From Bacillota bacterium (GTDB lineage Bacteria > Bacillota > Limnochordia > Limnochordales > ZCTH02-B6): a stretch of 64,000 nt of DNA. The position numbers and the translations under genes were made by a program. The DNA is taken from contig PKQR01000001.1 of the NCBI GenBank assembly GCA_017578085.1, forward strand, positions 1 to 64,000, in the 5' to 3' direction. The notes beneath the pieces are model-generated. The model did no database searches and was not told where the DNA came from. It worked only from the letters and a program-made list of their open reading frames with translations. This document shows positions 15,382-23,130 of this stretch, piece after piece (the stretch's first letter is position 1; every line of letters begins with the position of its first letter).

Positions 15382-15705
15382 TTACTGCGCAGGCGGGACC
15401 TGCACCTGGAACGGGTTGGGGGTCTGCCCCGCCGAGGTCGCCTGCGTGAACTGCTGCTGCAGCCCTTGGCGGAAGCCGGCCTGAACCTGGGCAGCCGTCT
15501 GCTGGATCAGGGCCTGCTCCGCGGCCGCGATCATCCGCCGGACCATGTTGCCGCCGACGGCGCCGTTGAGGCGGGCCGGGACGTCACCGAGGTACCCCTG
15601 GTAGTTCGGAATACCCAGCTCCGTCGCGACTTCCTGCTTCAGGCGCTCGAGCGCCGACTGCGCCTGGGGCACGAGGGCCCGGTTCCGCTTCTGGCCTTGG
15701 GCCAT
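15382..15705 (-). CDS. alpha/beta-type small acid-soluble spore protein
   Basis: This 107-residue protein is of the alpha/beta SASP family, which coats and protects spore DNA. The signature G-A-V-G-G-N-M-V-R-R-M-I-A-A-A-E is present. Upstream, A-T-E-L-G-I corresponds to the germination-protease (GPR) cleavage region. The C-terminal part is Gln-rich. ATG 15705 follows GGAGGTGAAG; the frame upstream to 15846 is not family-like. Expression late in the forespore under sigma-G would be expected, but I see no convincing sigma-G promoter. A second paralogue is at 24060-24437. Confidence 0.93.
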   Translation of the reverse strand: MAQGQKRNRALVPQAQSALERLKQEVATELGIPNYQGYLGDVPARLNGAVGGNMVRRMIAAAEQALIQQTAAQVQAGFRQGLQQQFTQATSAGQTPNPFQVQVPPAQ

Positions 15706-15805
15706 GCTGGACTTCACCTCCTCGGTGCATATTGTGTCCCCCGGGCAGCCGCCGAGCCCCTGGGAATCATGGCAGGGTTGGCAGCCGTCGGGCAGGGACG
15801 GGGCG

Positions 15806-15843
15806 TTGGGGAGGGGCCGGCGCCACCGCCATCCCCTCCCCAA
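15806..15843. terminator. GC-rich hairpin downstream of the gamma-type SASP gene
   Basis: TTGGGGAGGGG and CCCCTCCCCAA form an 11-bp perfect stem with a 16-nt loop. It lies after the 15888-16067 gene and before the SASP gene, without a T run. It could be a terminator or processing element. Confidence 0.4.
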
Positions 15844-15887
15844 CAAACCGGTGCACCCTGCTGGGCGCCCCGGCCGGAGCCGTCTTG

Positions 15888-16067
15888 TTACTGCTGCTCT
15901 TGCTCGTCGGCCTCAAAGGCCCTGTTTTGCTGGTCCTCCTGCCGCTGCCGCTGGTTTTGGCGGAACACCCCCGGCTCAGCAGCGAACTCCGTGTCCTGGA
16001 TCGGCCGCCGTGCCCGCTGCGCTTCCTTCATGCGCTTGGGCTGGTTCTGCGCATCCCGCTGGGGCAT
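15888..16067 (-). CDS. probable gamma-type small acid-soluble spore protein
   Basis: This is a 59-residue, Gln/Arg/Glu-rich protein with no tryptophan, tyrosine or cysteine. It contains D-T-E-F-A-A-E-P followed by V-F-R-Q-N-Q-R-Q-R-Q. Gamma-type SASPs (SspE) carry repeats of T-E-F-A-S-E-T then V-R-x-Q-N-Q, where the TEFASE part is the GPR protease cleavage site. The match in motif, composition and size is good, though only one repeat is present. Gamma SASPs store amino acids for the germinating spore rather than binding DNA. The start ATG 16067 is fixed by GGGAGGTGAAAG. It lies directly upstream of the alpha/beta SASP gene on the same strand. Confidence 0.6.
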   Translation of the reverse strand: MPQRDAQNQPKRMKEAQRARRPIQDTEFAAEPGVFRQNQRQRQEDQQNRAFEADEQEQQ

Positions 16068-16143
16068 GCGTCTTTCACCTCCCTCCGCTTGACCCCACAG
16101 GCTAGTGTTTGCGCCGCGCCCGGCGCCCATAGGCCCGCGCGCG

Positions 16144-16159
16144 AGGGACATATGTCCCT
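16144..16159. promoter_or_regulatory. perfect 16-bp palindrome AGGGACATATGTCCCT
   Basis: It lies between the divergent genes at 15888-16067 (leftward) and 16243-16449 (rightward), about 80 bp from each. It is strongly operator-like, and a related interrupted copy is at 6316-6333. The regulator is not identified. Confidence 0.5.
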
Positions 16160-16242
16160 GGCTGGAGAGGGCAACCGTCGCTTTGCGGGGCGAAGCGCCT
16201 TCGCGACAATAAGAAAGAAAAGAATGACGTCGGAGGGAGTCG

Positions 16243-16449
16243 GTGGCGGTGAGGATTTGTCGGATTTGTGGGGGCGTCATCGCTGCGGATACCCCGGCCC
16301 GGGCTTTGGGCCTGTGCTCCGAATGCGAGGAGCGCATCTTGGAGCGGGCCGAGGATCTGCTGGAAACCCGGGAGCCGGTCGTCAGTGACCCGGACTGGGA
16401 GGCGCACCTGGAGCGTCAGACGCCTCGCAGCCGCTGGGAGGACTTTTAG
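16243..16449 (+). CDS. small two-CxxC zinc-ribbon-like protein
   Basis: This 68-residue protein has two cysteine pairs, C-R-I-C-G-G near the N-terminus and C-S-E-C-E-E about 18 residues later, suited to a single zinc ion. An acidic helix and the ending R-S-R-W-E-D-F follow. The spacing and the C-x2-C-E turn recall the Gin/CsfB family of sigma-factor inhibitors of spore formers, but the match is weak and other small zinc ribbons are possible. The start is GTG 16243 behind GGAGGGA. The spore-protein neighbourhood is suggestive only. Confidence 0.55.
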   Translation: MAVRICRICGGVIAADTPARALGLCSECEERILERAEDLLETREPVVSDPDWEAHLERQTPRSRWEDF

Positions 16450-16512
16450 GCTTTCTCAGCCCGCGGATGGTACAATGAATCCGTTGGAGGCAATAGCTCC
16501 CGTTAGCTGGGG

Positions 16513-17211
16513 GTGAGCTCCACGGAACTCGTTGTCGACGCGCGCGGGCTGACCAAAGCGTACCGGGACGGTGAGATCCGTTACCCGGCCCTGCGGGGAG
16601 TCGACCTGCAGGTACGTGCCGGCGAATTCGTGGCCCTCATGGGGCCGTCGGGCTCCGGCAAGTCTACCCTGCTGTACGTGCTCGCCGGGCTGGACCGGCC
16701 GGACGGCGGCCAACTGCGCGTCGCAGGGCACGACCTGCCCAGCATGGACGAAACCGCGCTGGCGCTCTTTCGGCGCCGCTGCGTCGGGATCGTCTTCCAA
16801 TACTTCAACCTGCTGCACCACCTCGACGCCTTAACCAACGTCATGCTGCCCGCGCTCTTGGCCGGCACGCCGCCAGGCGTAGCGCGCGCTCGCGCCCTTG
16901 CGCTCTTGGAAACGCTGGACATCGCCTCATTGGCCGCCAAGCGGCCCCCCCAGTTGAGCGGCGGCGAGCGGCAGCGGGTCGCCATCGCTCGCGCTCTCAT
17001 CAACGAGCCCATGCTTTTGTTGGCTGACGAGCCTACGGGCAGCGTCGACCGCGGCGCGGCCGAGCACATCTTAGACCTCTTGGCGGCGGCCAATGCCAGG
17101 GGCCAGACGATCGTGCTTGTCACCCACGACCCGGCCGTGGCCGGCCATGCCCGCCGGGTGCTCCATCTCCGGAACGGCCAAATTGTCGCAGGGGCGGCGG
17201 CGCCGGCGTGA
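16513..17211 (+). CDS. ABC transporter ATP-binding protein, MacB/LolD type
   Basis: This 232-residue ATPase has Walker A G-P-S-G-S-G-K-S-T, Q-loop F-Q-Y-F-N-L-L, signature L-S-G-G-E-R-Q-R-V, Walker B L-L-L-A-D-E-P and the H-loop T-H-D. It is of the MacB/LolD/FtsE-like group that works with FtsX-type permeases, and such a permease follows with overlapping stop and start. An extended -10 element (TGGTACAAT, ending at 16476) lies upstream. GTG 16513 is the first usable start after an in-frame TAG, and the ribosome site is poor. The system probably extrudes a lipoprotein, peptide or drug; the substrate is unknown. Confidence 0.9.
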   Translation: MSSTELVVDARGLTKAYRDGEIRYPALRGVDLQVRAGEFVALMGPSGSGKSTLLYVLAGLDRPDGGQLRVAGHDLPSMDETALALFRRRCVGIVFQYFNLLHHLDALTNVMLPALLAGTPPGVARARALALLETLDIASLAAKRPPQLSGGERQRVAIARALINEPMLLLADEPTGSVDRGAAEHILDLLAAANARGQTIVLVTHDPAVAGHARRVLHLRNGQIVAGAAAPA

Positions 17212-19634
17212 TGGAGGTGCTTATGCGTGCGCCCGGGCCCGCCGGCTGGGGTGCTTTGGGCCGGTGGGCTGCCGGGCTAAAGGCGCTGCTGCATTTGGCC
17301 CGCGCGCTGCTCGGGCGCGGGCCGGCCGCTTTGGGGTTGATGGGCCTGGCCATGGCGGTGGCGGCCATGCTCATCAGCGCCGGCGCCCACGTGTGGCGCG
17401 GCGCGCCCGCCGCCTACGACGCGCTGCACGACGCGACCGGCGCCCCCCACGCCTGGTTTTTCCTGCCTGAGCACCCGCGCCGCGAGGCGGCTGCCGCACA
17501 CATTCGCGCCATGCCCGGAGTGGCCGCGGTGCCTTTGGAGCTGCCCGTGGCGACCTTGCCGCTCGCAGGTGTTGGCGGGGAGCGCACGGTGCCGGCGCGA
17601 GTGTACGGCGTCGACGCCGCAGGGGCTTCGGCCCAAGGGATCTCCGGCTTCGCCGTCGTCCGGGGCCGCTGGCCGACGCCGGGCCAGGCGGAAGCGCTCG
17701 TCGATGCGGGACTGGCCGCGGCGCTTTCCTTGCCCGTGGGCGGCAAGGCCGTCATCTCCGGTTTGCACGGGCGGCTTGAAGTGCGCGTTGCCGGCTACAC
17801 GGTTTCCGCCCTGCATTGCCCATACCCCGACTGCGCTCCCGCCGTGCTTTTGCCGCGGGAGCTGTTTCGTTCGGTGGCCGCCTCTCCCCAGACGCTGGTG
17901 GGCGTGCGCCTCCAAGACCCGCAGGACGCTTCCGCCTTCGTCTTTGCGGCCCGGCAGGAGCTCGCGCGGCTAGGGGTGCTGGCGGACGGCATGAGCTTTC
18001 GGGATCTCAAGGCGCACCAGCGGTTGAGCCACAGCCTGACGGCGGGCTTCTTGTTCCTGGGCGGGGCGCTGGCGCTCGCCTCAGGAGCCGCCGTGGCCTG
18101 GCACGCGGTCGCCCACGCCGCCGTCGCTGGCCGCCGGGTGATGGCGATGGCTAGGGCCATCGGCTGCACTCCCCGGCAAATGACCGCGGCCTTTGCCCTA
18201 GGTTGTGGAGCCGTGGGACTGCTTGCGGCCGCAGCCGGCAGCCCCGCCGGATGGCTGGCGGCGCAGGCGTGGCAGGCGGGCAGCTTCGGGGGAGCGGCTC
18301 AGGGCGCAAGGCTAGGAGCCGAACTGGCAGGGGGCGGCCTGTGGCCGGCAGTGGGTGCCGCGTTGGGCGTGGCCGGCGCAGCGGCCGTGGCCGGCGGGTG
18401 GGCTGGGCGCGGGACGGCCCGGGCCGGCGCCGGCGCAGCCTTGGGCGCGGCGGGCGGCGGCGTTCCCGTGCAACTGGGCTTGCGCAGCGCGGGCAGCAGG
18501 CCGCTCATCATCCTGCGCCCGGTGCGGTCGCTGGTGCCGGCGCTCTCAGTCGCCATCAGCGTGGCCACGGCGGCAGGCGCGGTGACGCTGGCCAACACCA
18601 TGGCCGCGTTTGAGCGCGAACCCGCGCTGCTGGGCATTTTCCACGAGCTCACCGTTGAGCGGGTGGCTGTCGAGCGGCCGCCCGTCCGGGGCGACACGAG
18701 CGGGGCAGGCGAGCCGTCGCGCCTGCCGCCCGATGCGGTCGACGCGCTCCTGGCGGCGGATCCGGACGTGAGCGGTTTTCACCGGGAGGCATGGCTAAGG
18801 GTTGATGTGCCGGCGGCGCGCGAGTCCATCATCGTGCGGGGGCTCGACGGCGACTGGCGGGGGCTGCCTTGGCGGGTGCTCGGGGGCCGTTTTGTGGCAG
18901 AGCCCGGGGAGATTGCCCTGGGCACCACCGCCATGGAGCGCCTCGGGGTTGAGCCCGGCGATACCATCGAGGTGGCCTTCGGCCCGCGCCGCGCGGCTTT
19001 GCGCGTGAGCGGCGCCTATCTTGAACTGGCCAACGCGGGAATCGCCGGCGCGGTCGCATGGGAAACCTTCACGGACCTGCAGCCGGGGGCGGAACCAACC
19101 GCGTGGCTCGTCCGGCTCGCCCCCGGCGCCGATCCCGAAACGGTGCGCCGGCGGCTGCTTGCGTCCGGCGGCGGACGCCTTTCCGTGGCCACCGCCGGGT
19201 TTGAGCCGCCGGCGGCGGTCCAAGCGGCCGGCCGCTTGCTGGACGGATTGGCCGCGCTCTTGGGCGCCATGGCCATCGTCGCCGTCGTCCACGGCGTGGC
19301 GGCGGCGGTGCGGGAACAGCGGCGGGACATCGCGATCCTCAAGGCCATCGGCATGACGCCTGTCCAGCTGACAGCGGCGACGGCGGTGGGCGTGGCCGCG
19401 ATCGCGGTCGTGGGCACCGCCGCGGGCATCGTCACTGGGGTCCTCTTGAGCCTGGGCGGCTTCTGGGCGGCCTCCGCGGTGAGCGGGATCGGAGGCCTGG
19501 AACCTTTGTTTCCGTGGGGGCAGCTTGCGGCCATCGCTGCCGCAGCTCCCGTCGCTGCGGCCATCGCGGCGGTACCCCCGGCAGCGGTTGCGGCTTGGGC
19601 GCCGGCGACGCAGGATGGAGGCGAGGACATCTGA
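17211..19634 (+). CDS. FtsX-like ABC transporter permease
   Basis: This large permease of about 807 residues pairs with the ATPase just upstream. An N-terminal membrane helix (about 40-60) is followed by an extracytoplasmic domain and a block of helices. A second extracytoplasmic domain precedes a C-terminal FtsX block containing A-V-R-E-Q-R-R-D-I-A-I-L-K-A-I-G-M-T, the conserved cytoplasmic coupling motif. Two FtsX modules in one chain are typical of MacB-like transporters in Gram-positives. ATG 17211 overlaps the ATPase stop (TGATG). ATG 17223, with GGAGG five bases upstream, is an equally good start. The central region is Ala/Gly-rich. Confidence 0.85.
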   Translation: MEVLMRAPGPAGWGALGRWAAGLKALLHLARALLGRGPAALGLMGLAMAVAAMLISAGAHVWRGAPAAYDALHDATGAPHAWFFLPEHPRREAAAAHIRAMPGVAAVPLELPVATLPLAGVGGERTVPARVYGVDAAGASAQGISGFAVVRGRWPTPGQAEALVDAGLAAALSLPVGGKAVISGLHGRLEVRVAGYTVSALHCPYPDCAPAVLLPRELFRSVAASPQTLVGVRLQDPQDASAFVFAARQELARLGVLADGMSFRDLKAHQRLSHSLTAGFLFLGGALALASGAAVAWHAVAHAAVAGRRVMAMARAIGCTPRQMTAAFALGCGAVGLLAAAAGSPAGWLAAQAWQAGSFGGAAQGARLGAELAGGGLWPAVGAALGVAGAAAVAGGWAGRGTARAGAGAALGAAGGGVPVQLGLRSAGSRPLIILRPVRSLVPALSVAISVATAAGAVTLANTMAAFEREPALLGIFHELTVERVAVERPPVRGDTSGAGEPSRLPPDAVDALLAADPDVSGFHREAWLRVDVPAARESIIVRGLDGDWRGLPWRVLGGRFVAEPGEIALGTTAMERLGVEPGDTIEVAFGPRRAALRVSGAYLELANAGIAGAVAWETFTDLQPGAEPTAWLVRLAPGADPETVRRRLLASGGGRLSVATAGFEPPAAVQAAGRLLDGLAALLGAMAIVAVVHGVAAAVREQRRDIAILKAIGMTPVQLTAATAVGVAAIAVVGTAAGIVTGVLLSLGGFWAASAVSGIGGLEPLFPWGQLAAIAAAAPVAAAIAAVPPAAVAAWAPATQDGGEDI

Positions 19635-20239
19635 CACGGCTCTTGTTGACCCGGCACGGAGAAACCGACTGGAACACGGCCCGCCGCATACAGGGATGGT
19701 CCGACATTCCCCTCAACGAGCGCGGGCGGGAGCAGGCGCGCCGGCTCGCCCAGCGGCTTGCGGGCGAGGAGCTGGCCGCGATTTACGCCAGCGACCTGGA
19801 CCGCTGTCTCGAAACGGCGGCCATCGTGCGCGGCAGCCGGCCGCTGCCCCTGCGGGTGACGGAGGCGCTGCGGGAGCTGTGCTACGGCTCCTTGGAGGGA
19901 CTGACCTGGGACGAGCTCATCGCACAGGGCCGCGAGGAGTGGCTGCGCCGGTGGAACGCCGGTCAAGCCGAGGCGCCCCCGGGCGGGGAGGCGCTGGCGG
20001 ACGCGTGGGCCCGGGCCGACCGGTTTCTGAGCTGCATCCTGCTGCGGCACCCCGGGGAAACTGTGCTTGTGGTCACCCACGGCGGTCTGCTGCGCCTTTT
20101 GATCTGCCGCCTGCAGGGCTTGGGTTATGAGCGATGGGGGACGGTGCGCACGGCCAACACGGGCCTCACCGAGATCGTGGTCGAGCCTGGAAAGCCGGCA
20201 CAGGTGATACGGCTCAACGATACGGAGCACCTGCTGTGA
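19631..20239 (+). CDS. histidine phosphatase family protein (phosphoglycerate mutase-like)
   Basis: This protein of about 202 residues is of the histidine phosphatase superfamily. The catalytic motif L-T-R-H-G-E-T-D-W-N lies at the very N-terminus. The conserved Arg (S-D-L-D-R-C-L-E-T-A), the acid E-A-L-R-E-L and the second catalytic histidine V-T-H-G-G follow. The size suits a CobC/GpmB-type phosphatase acting on a small phosphorylated metabolite. No ATG, GTG or TTG with a site fits the family start. GGAGGCGAGG precedes a CTG at 19631 that overlaps the permease stop (CTGA), and TTG 19643 is the alternative. The deacetylase gene follows after 30 nt. Confidence 0.85.
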   Translation: MTRLLLTRHGETDWNTARRIQGWSDIPLNERGREQARRLAQRLAGEELAAIYASDLDRCLETAAIVRGSRPLPLRVTEALRELCYGSLEGLTWDELIAQGREEWLRRWNAGQAEAPPGGEALADAWARADRFLSCILLRHPGETVLVVTHGGLLRLLICRLQGLGYERWGTVRTANTGLTEIVVEPGKPAQVIRLNDTEHLL

Positions 20240-20269
20240 TATTTCCCCCAGCCGGCACATAGCGTCCCA

Positions 20270-21136
20270 ATGGAGATCCGGCGAGGAGGCCGGCTGCCCT
20301 CGCGGCACGGCGCGGGCGCTGCGCGGCCGTCCTCGGCTGGGGGCGTGGCGAGGGTGTATGTCCTGCGGTTGCGCTGGGCCATCGCGGCGCTGGCCGTGCT
20401 GATCGCCGGTGCCTTTTTCGGCGGCTGGGCGGCGGCGGTGCTTTGGCCCCAGGCCGTGATGGTGAGCCTCGAGTTGCCCGTGTCCCGGGGCCTGGATATG
20501 CCGATCTTCTACGTCCGCACCGACCAGCCGCTGGTGGCCCTGACGTTCGACATCAGCTGGGGACGGCAGACGGCGGGGCCCGTACTGGACATCCTAAAGG
20601 AAAAGGGCGTGCGGGCGACCTTTTTCCTGACGGGTTTCTGGGCCAAGAAGCAGCGGGACATCGCCCAGCGCATCGTGGCCGACGGGCACGAGGTCGCCAG
20701 CCACGGCGACGACCACGTCAACTTGAGCCGCTACGACGGGGACGCGATCGCGGACAACATCCTGACCGCGCACCGGGATCTCTTGGAGGCGACGGGGCAG
20801 GAGGCGCGCTTTTTCCGGCCGCCCAACGGCGATTACGACGACCTGGTGGTGGCCACGGCGCGGCAGCTGGGCTACGAGACGGTTATCTGGTCGCTGGACA
20901 CCTTGGACTGGAAAAACCCCGGGGCCGACTACATGGTCCGCCGGGTGCTGGACAACGTCCATCCCGGCGACATCATCCTCATGCACGCGAGTGACTCGTC
21001 CAAGCAGATTCACCTGGCGTTGCCCCGGATCATCGATGGGCTGCGGGCGCAAGGGTACCGGCTGGTTACCTTGGGGGAGCTCATGCGCTCGGGCGCGCCC
21101 GCACGGGACGATCCGCGGGGGCGCCCGCGGCGCTAG
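20270..21136 (+). CDS. polysaccharide deacetylase, PdaB-like
   Basis: This NodB-domain deacetylase has one N-terminal membrane helix (about residues 34-58). The segment A-L-T-F-D-I-S-W-G, the H-G-D-D-H metal site, R-P-P-N-G-D-Y and the closing I-I-L-M-H-A-S-D match PdaB, a sporulation-stage peptidoglycan/cortex deacetylase of Bacillus. A role in spore-cortex formation fits the other spore genes nearby. The start is uncertain: ATG 20270 gives the longest form (288 residues) without a clear ribosome site, and GTG 20345 or 20354 would leave the same helix intact. Confidence 0.85.
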   Translation: MEIRRGGRLPSRHGAGAARPSSAGGVARVYVLRLRWAIAALAVLIAGAFFGGWAAAVLWPQAVMVSLELPVSRGLDMPIFYVRTDQPLVALTFDISWGRQTAGPVLDILKEKGVRATFFLTGFWAKKQRDIAQRIVADGHEVASHGDDHVNLSRYDGDAIADNILTAHRDLLEATGQEARFFRPPNGDYDDLVVATARQLGYETVIWSLDTLDWKNPGADYMVRRVLDNVHPGDIILMHASDSSKQIHLALPRIIDGLRAQGYRLVTLGELMRSGAPARDDPRGRPRR

Positions 21137-21161
21137 CGGCCTTAGGTGTTCTCAGGCCGGA

Positions 21162-21320
21162 TTAGGCGCTGCCGTCCTGCCGTTCAGCGGATGCCGCGAA
21201 CGGGGGCGTTCCCAGCAGTGCTTGCCGCTCAGCCGGCGTTAGGCCTTCGGAGACCCGGGCGGGCCGGTAGCGGCGGAATGCAAAGAACAGGGCTCGCAAC
21301 AGTCGCCGCATGGCGGCCAT
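21162..21320 (-). CDS. putative 52-residue basic protein
   Basis: This short frame starts at ATG 21320 directly behind AAAGGATGA. The N-terminal 20 residues are an Arg-rich amphipathic stretch (RRLLRALFFAFRRYR), then comes a G-L-T-P-A-E-R-Q-A-L-L segment and a polar tail. It lies 75 nt downstream of the RluA gene on the same strand and converges with the deacetylase gene. No family is recognised. The strong ribosome site and non-shadow composition favour a real gene, but it is short. Confidence 0.4.
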   Translation of the reverse strand: MAAMRRLLRALFFAFRRYRPARVSEGLTPAERQALLGTPPFAASAERQDGSA

Positions 21321-21395
21321 TCATCCTTTCCGCTATGGGTACTGTTGGTCGAACCGATGCTACAAAATCCGAGAGATCGGTAAGAAATCCTTCCT

Positions 21396-22460
21396 TCAAT
21401 CGACAAAACAGGACCAACGTCCCGAGCAGCGGTACAAGAAGGTAGGACCTGAGTCGCAATTGGGCAGCCGGAGGTTGAGCCGCTGGCGGAAGTGGTCCAG
21501 GTCCGGGGGCAGAGGGCTCACCAAGGCCAGCCGCCGGCCGTCTGCCGGATGCGGGAACTCAAGCCGCCAGGCGTGGAGCGCCTGGCGCTCCAGTATCCCC
21601 GGAAGGGGCCGTCCATAAAGGGGATCGCCCAGCAACGGATGCCCCAGGTGGGCCAAGTGAACCCGGATCTGGTGCGTGCGGCCCGTTTCCAGCGTCAGCT
21701 CCAGGAGGGTCGCCCCGCGGGGCAGCTCGAGCGTTGACACGCCAGGCCCAGGCGCCGCGGCGCCGCCTGGAGCAGCCTGGGCCGTAACCTGCAAGGCGGC
21801 GGGCCCCTCTGTCCGGTCCAGCACCCGGAAGCGCGTTACAGCCCGCTGCCCGTCCGGCGCCACCTCCCGCCTGGTCAGCTCGCCCGGGACGCGGCGGATG
21901 GGCGCGTCAATCACGCCTTCATCCTCTCTGACGATCCCTTCAGCGATGGCGACGTAGTGGCGGCGCAGTTCCCCGCGGGCGTGGGCCTGCGCGAGGGCGT
22001 GGTGGGCAAACGGGTGCTTGGCAAACACCACGAGGCCCGACGTATCCCGGTCCAGCCGGGTGACGGGGCCGGCGGCCGGCGTCTGGCCGCGGGCGATAAG
22101 GCGATACGCGACCCCGTTGGCCAAGGTCCCCCTCTGTTCCCCGTGGGCCGGGTGCACCAGCACCCCCGCGGGCTTGTCCAGCACCAGCACGTGTTCGTCC
22201 TCAAAGACGACGGCCAGGGGAACAGGCTCCGGCACCACGTGGCTGGCCAGGTGTGAGGGCACGCACAGCTCCACCCGGTCGCCGGCCGCCACAGCTTCCC
22301 GGAGGGCGGCGGGCCGCCCGTTGACGAGGACGTAGGGGCCACGCTTCAGCTGGCGCAAAAACCCCCGCGACATGCGCCAGCGCCTGCGCAACACGTGGGC
22401 AAGCACCCGGCCGTCCTCCTCAGGGGGGACCACAAAGCTGAGGAACGGTCTGGCACCCAT
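21396..22460 (-). CDS. RluA-family pseudouridine synthase
   Basis: This 354-residue protein has an N-terminal S4-like segment (about residues 20-60, with R-M-S-R-G-F-L-R-Q-L-K-R) and a catalytic RluA domain. The active-site aspartate is in R-L-D-R-D-T-S-G-L. The L-V-H-P-A loop, the T-G-R-T-H-Q-I-R-V-H motif and H-A-W-R-L-E-F-P-H-P follow. It converts specific uridines in rRNA or tRNA to pseudouridine; the RNA target is not predictable. ATG 22460 overlaps the stop of the upstream transglycosylase gene (ATGA), showing coupling. The last 20 residues and the DNA below 21420 are less GC-rich than the rest. Confidence 0.9.
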   Translation of the reverse strand: MGARPFLSFVVPPEEDGRVLAHVLRRRWRMSRGFLRQLKRGPYVLVNGRPAALREAVAAGDRVELCVPSHLASHVVPEPVPLAVVFEDEHVLVLDKPAGVLVHPAHGEQRGTLANGVAYRLIARGQTPAAGPVTRLDRDTSGLVVFAKHPFAHHALAQAHARGELRRHYVAIAEGIVREDEGVIDAPIRRVPGELTRREVAPDGQRAVTRFRVLDRTEGPAALQVTAQAAPGGAAAPGPGVSTLELPRGATLLELTLETGRTHQIRVHLAHLGHPLLGDPLYGRPLPGILERQALHAWRLEFPHPADGRRLALVSPLPPDLDHFRQRLNLRLPNCDSGPTFLYRCSGRWSCFVD

Positions 22461-23092
22461 CACTGGTTGGCCAGGGCCCATATGATCGCCAGCAAGAAGA
22501 GCCAAGTCAAAGGATTGCTGGAGTTCATCCCACGGGGCGCGGCTCCCCCCGGGCATGCCATTGGCGCCTTGCCGGCGCGGAACTGGGAGGCGTAGTTCAT
22601 CACCTTGGCCACGTGGTTCCGGGCCCCGGCCTCAAGATGCGGGCGGATGGCCGCAAAGCTCCTGCCGTAGCGGTCCACGAGGCGCCCCACCAGCCCCGGT
22701 CCAGCGTTGTAGGCGGCGACGGCCAGCTCATAGTCCCCGCCGAAACGCTCCATCATCATGCCCAGATATCGGGTGCCCAGGTCGATGTTGGTCGCCGGAT
22801 CCATAAGACCGCTGCTGCCGCCCCGATAGCCAATGTCCCTGGCCGTCGACAGCAGGATCTGCATCAGCCCGTGGGCCGCGTCGTTGACCCTGGGCTCCGG
22901 GCGGTAGGCATCCGCACGGAAACCGGATTCCGCCGCGATGACGCCCTTGATGAGCCAGGCGGGTACGCCGTAGCGGCTCGCCGCCCGGTTGATGTAATCG
23001 TCGTAGGCGCTGCAGGCCAGGGCCGGCTCCAGGGGCATGAGCAAAAGGCCCAGGCACAGCAGCGCCGCGACCAGCGTCTTGCGCCGCTGCAT
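22460..23092 (-). CDS. lytic transglycosylase, SLT domain
   Basis: This 210-residue exported protein begins with a signal peptide (about residues 3-26, ending near A-L-A-C). The SLT/goose-lysozyme-like domain carries the catalytic Glu in I-A-A-E-S-G-F and the supporting motifs H-G-L-M-Q-I, N-I-D-L-G-T-R-Y-L and A-V-A-A-Y-N-A-G-P. A C-terminal hydrophobic helix (L-T-W-L-F-L-L-A-I-I-W) may anchor it to the membrane. It cleaves peptidoglycan between MurNAc and GlcNAc. ATG 23092 is supported by AAGGAGG. The gene is coupled to the RluA gene. Confidence 0.88.
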   Translation of the reverse strand: MQRRKTLVAALLCLGLLLMPLEPALACSAYDDYINRAASRYGVPAWLIKGVIAAESGFRADAYRPEPRVNDAAHGLMQILLSTARDIGYRGGSSGLMDPATNIDLGTRYLGMMMERFGGDYELAVAAYNAGPGLVGRLVDRYGRSFAAIRPHLEAGARNHVAKVMNYASQFRAGKAPMACPGGAAPRGMNSSNPLTWLFLLAIIWALANQ

Positions 23093-23130
23093 GGGGCAGA
23101 TCCTCCTTGATGTCCCCAAGTCTGGAATGG

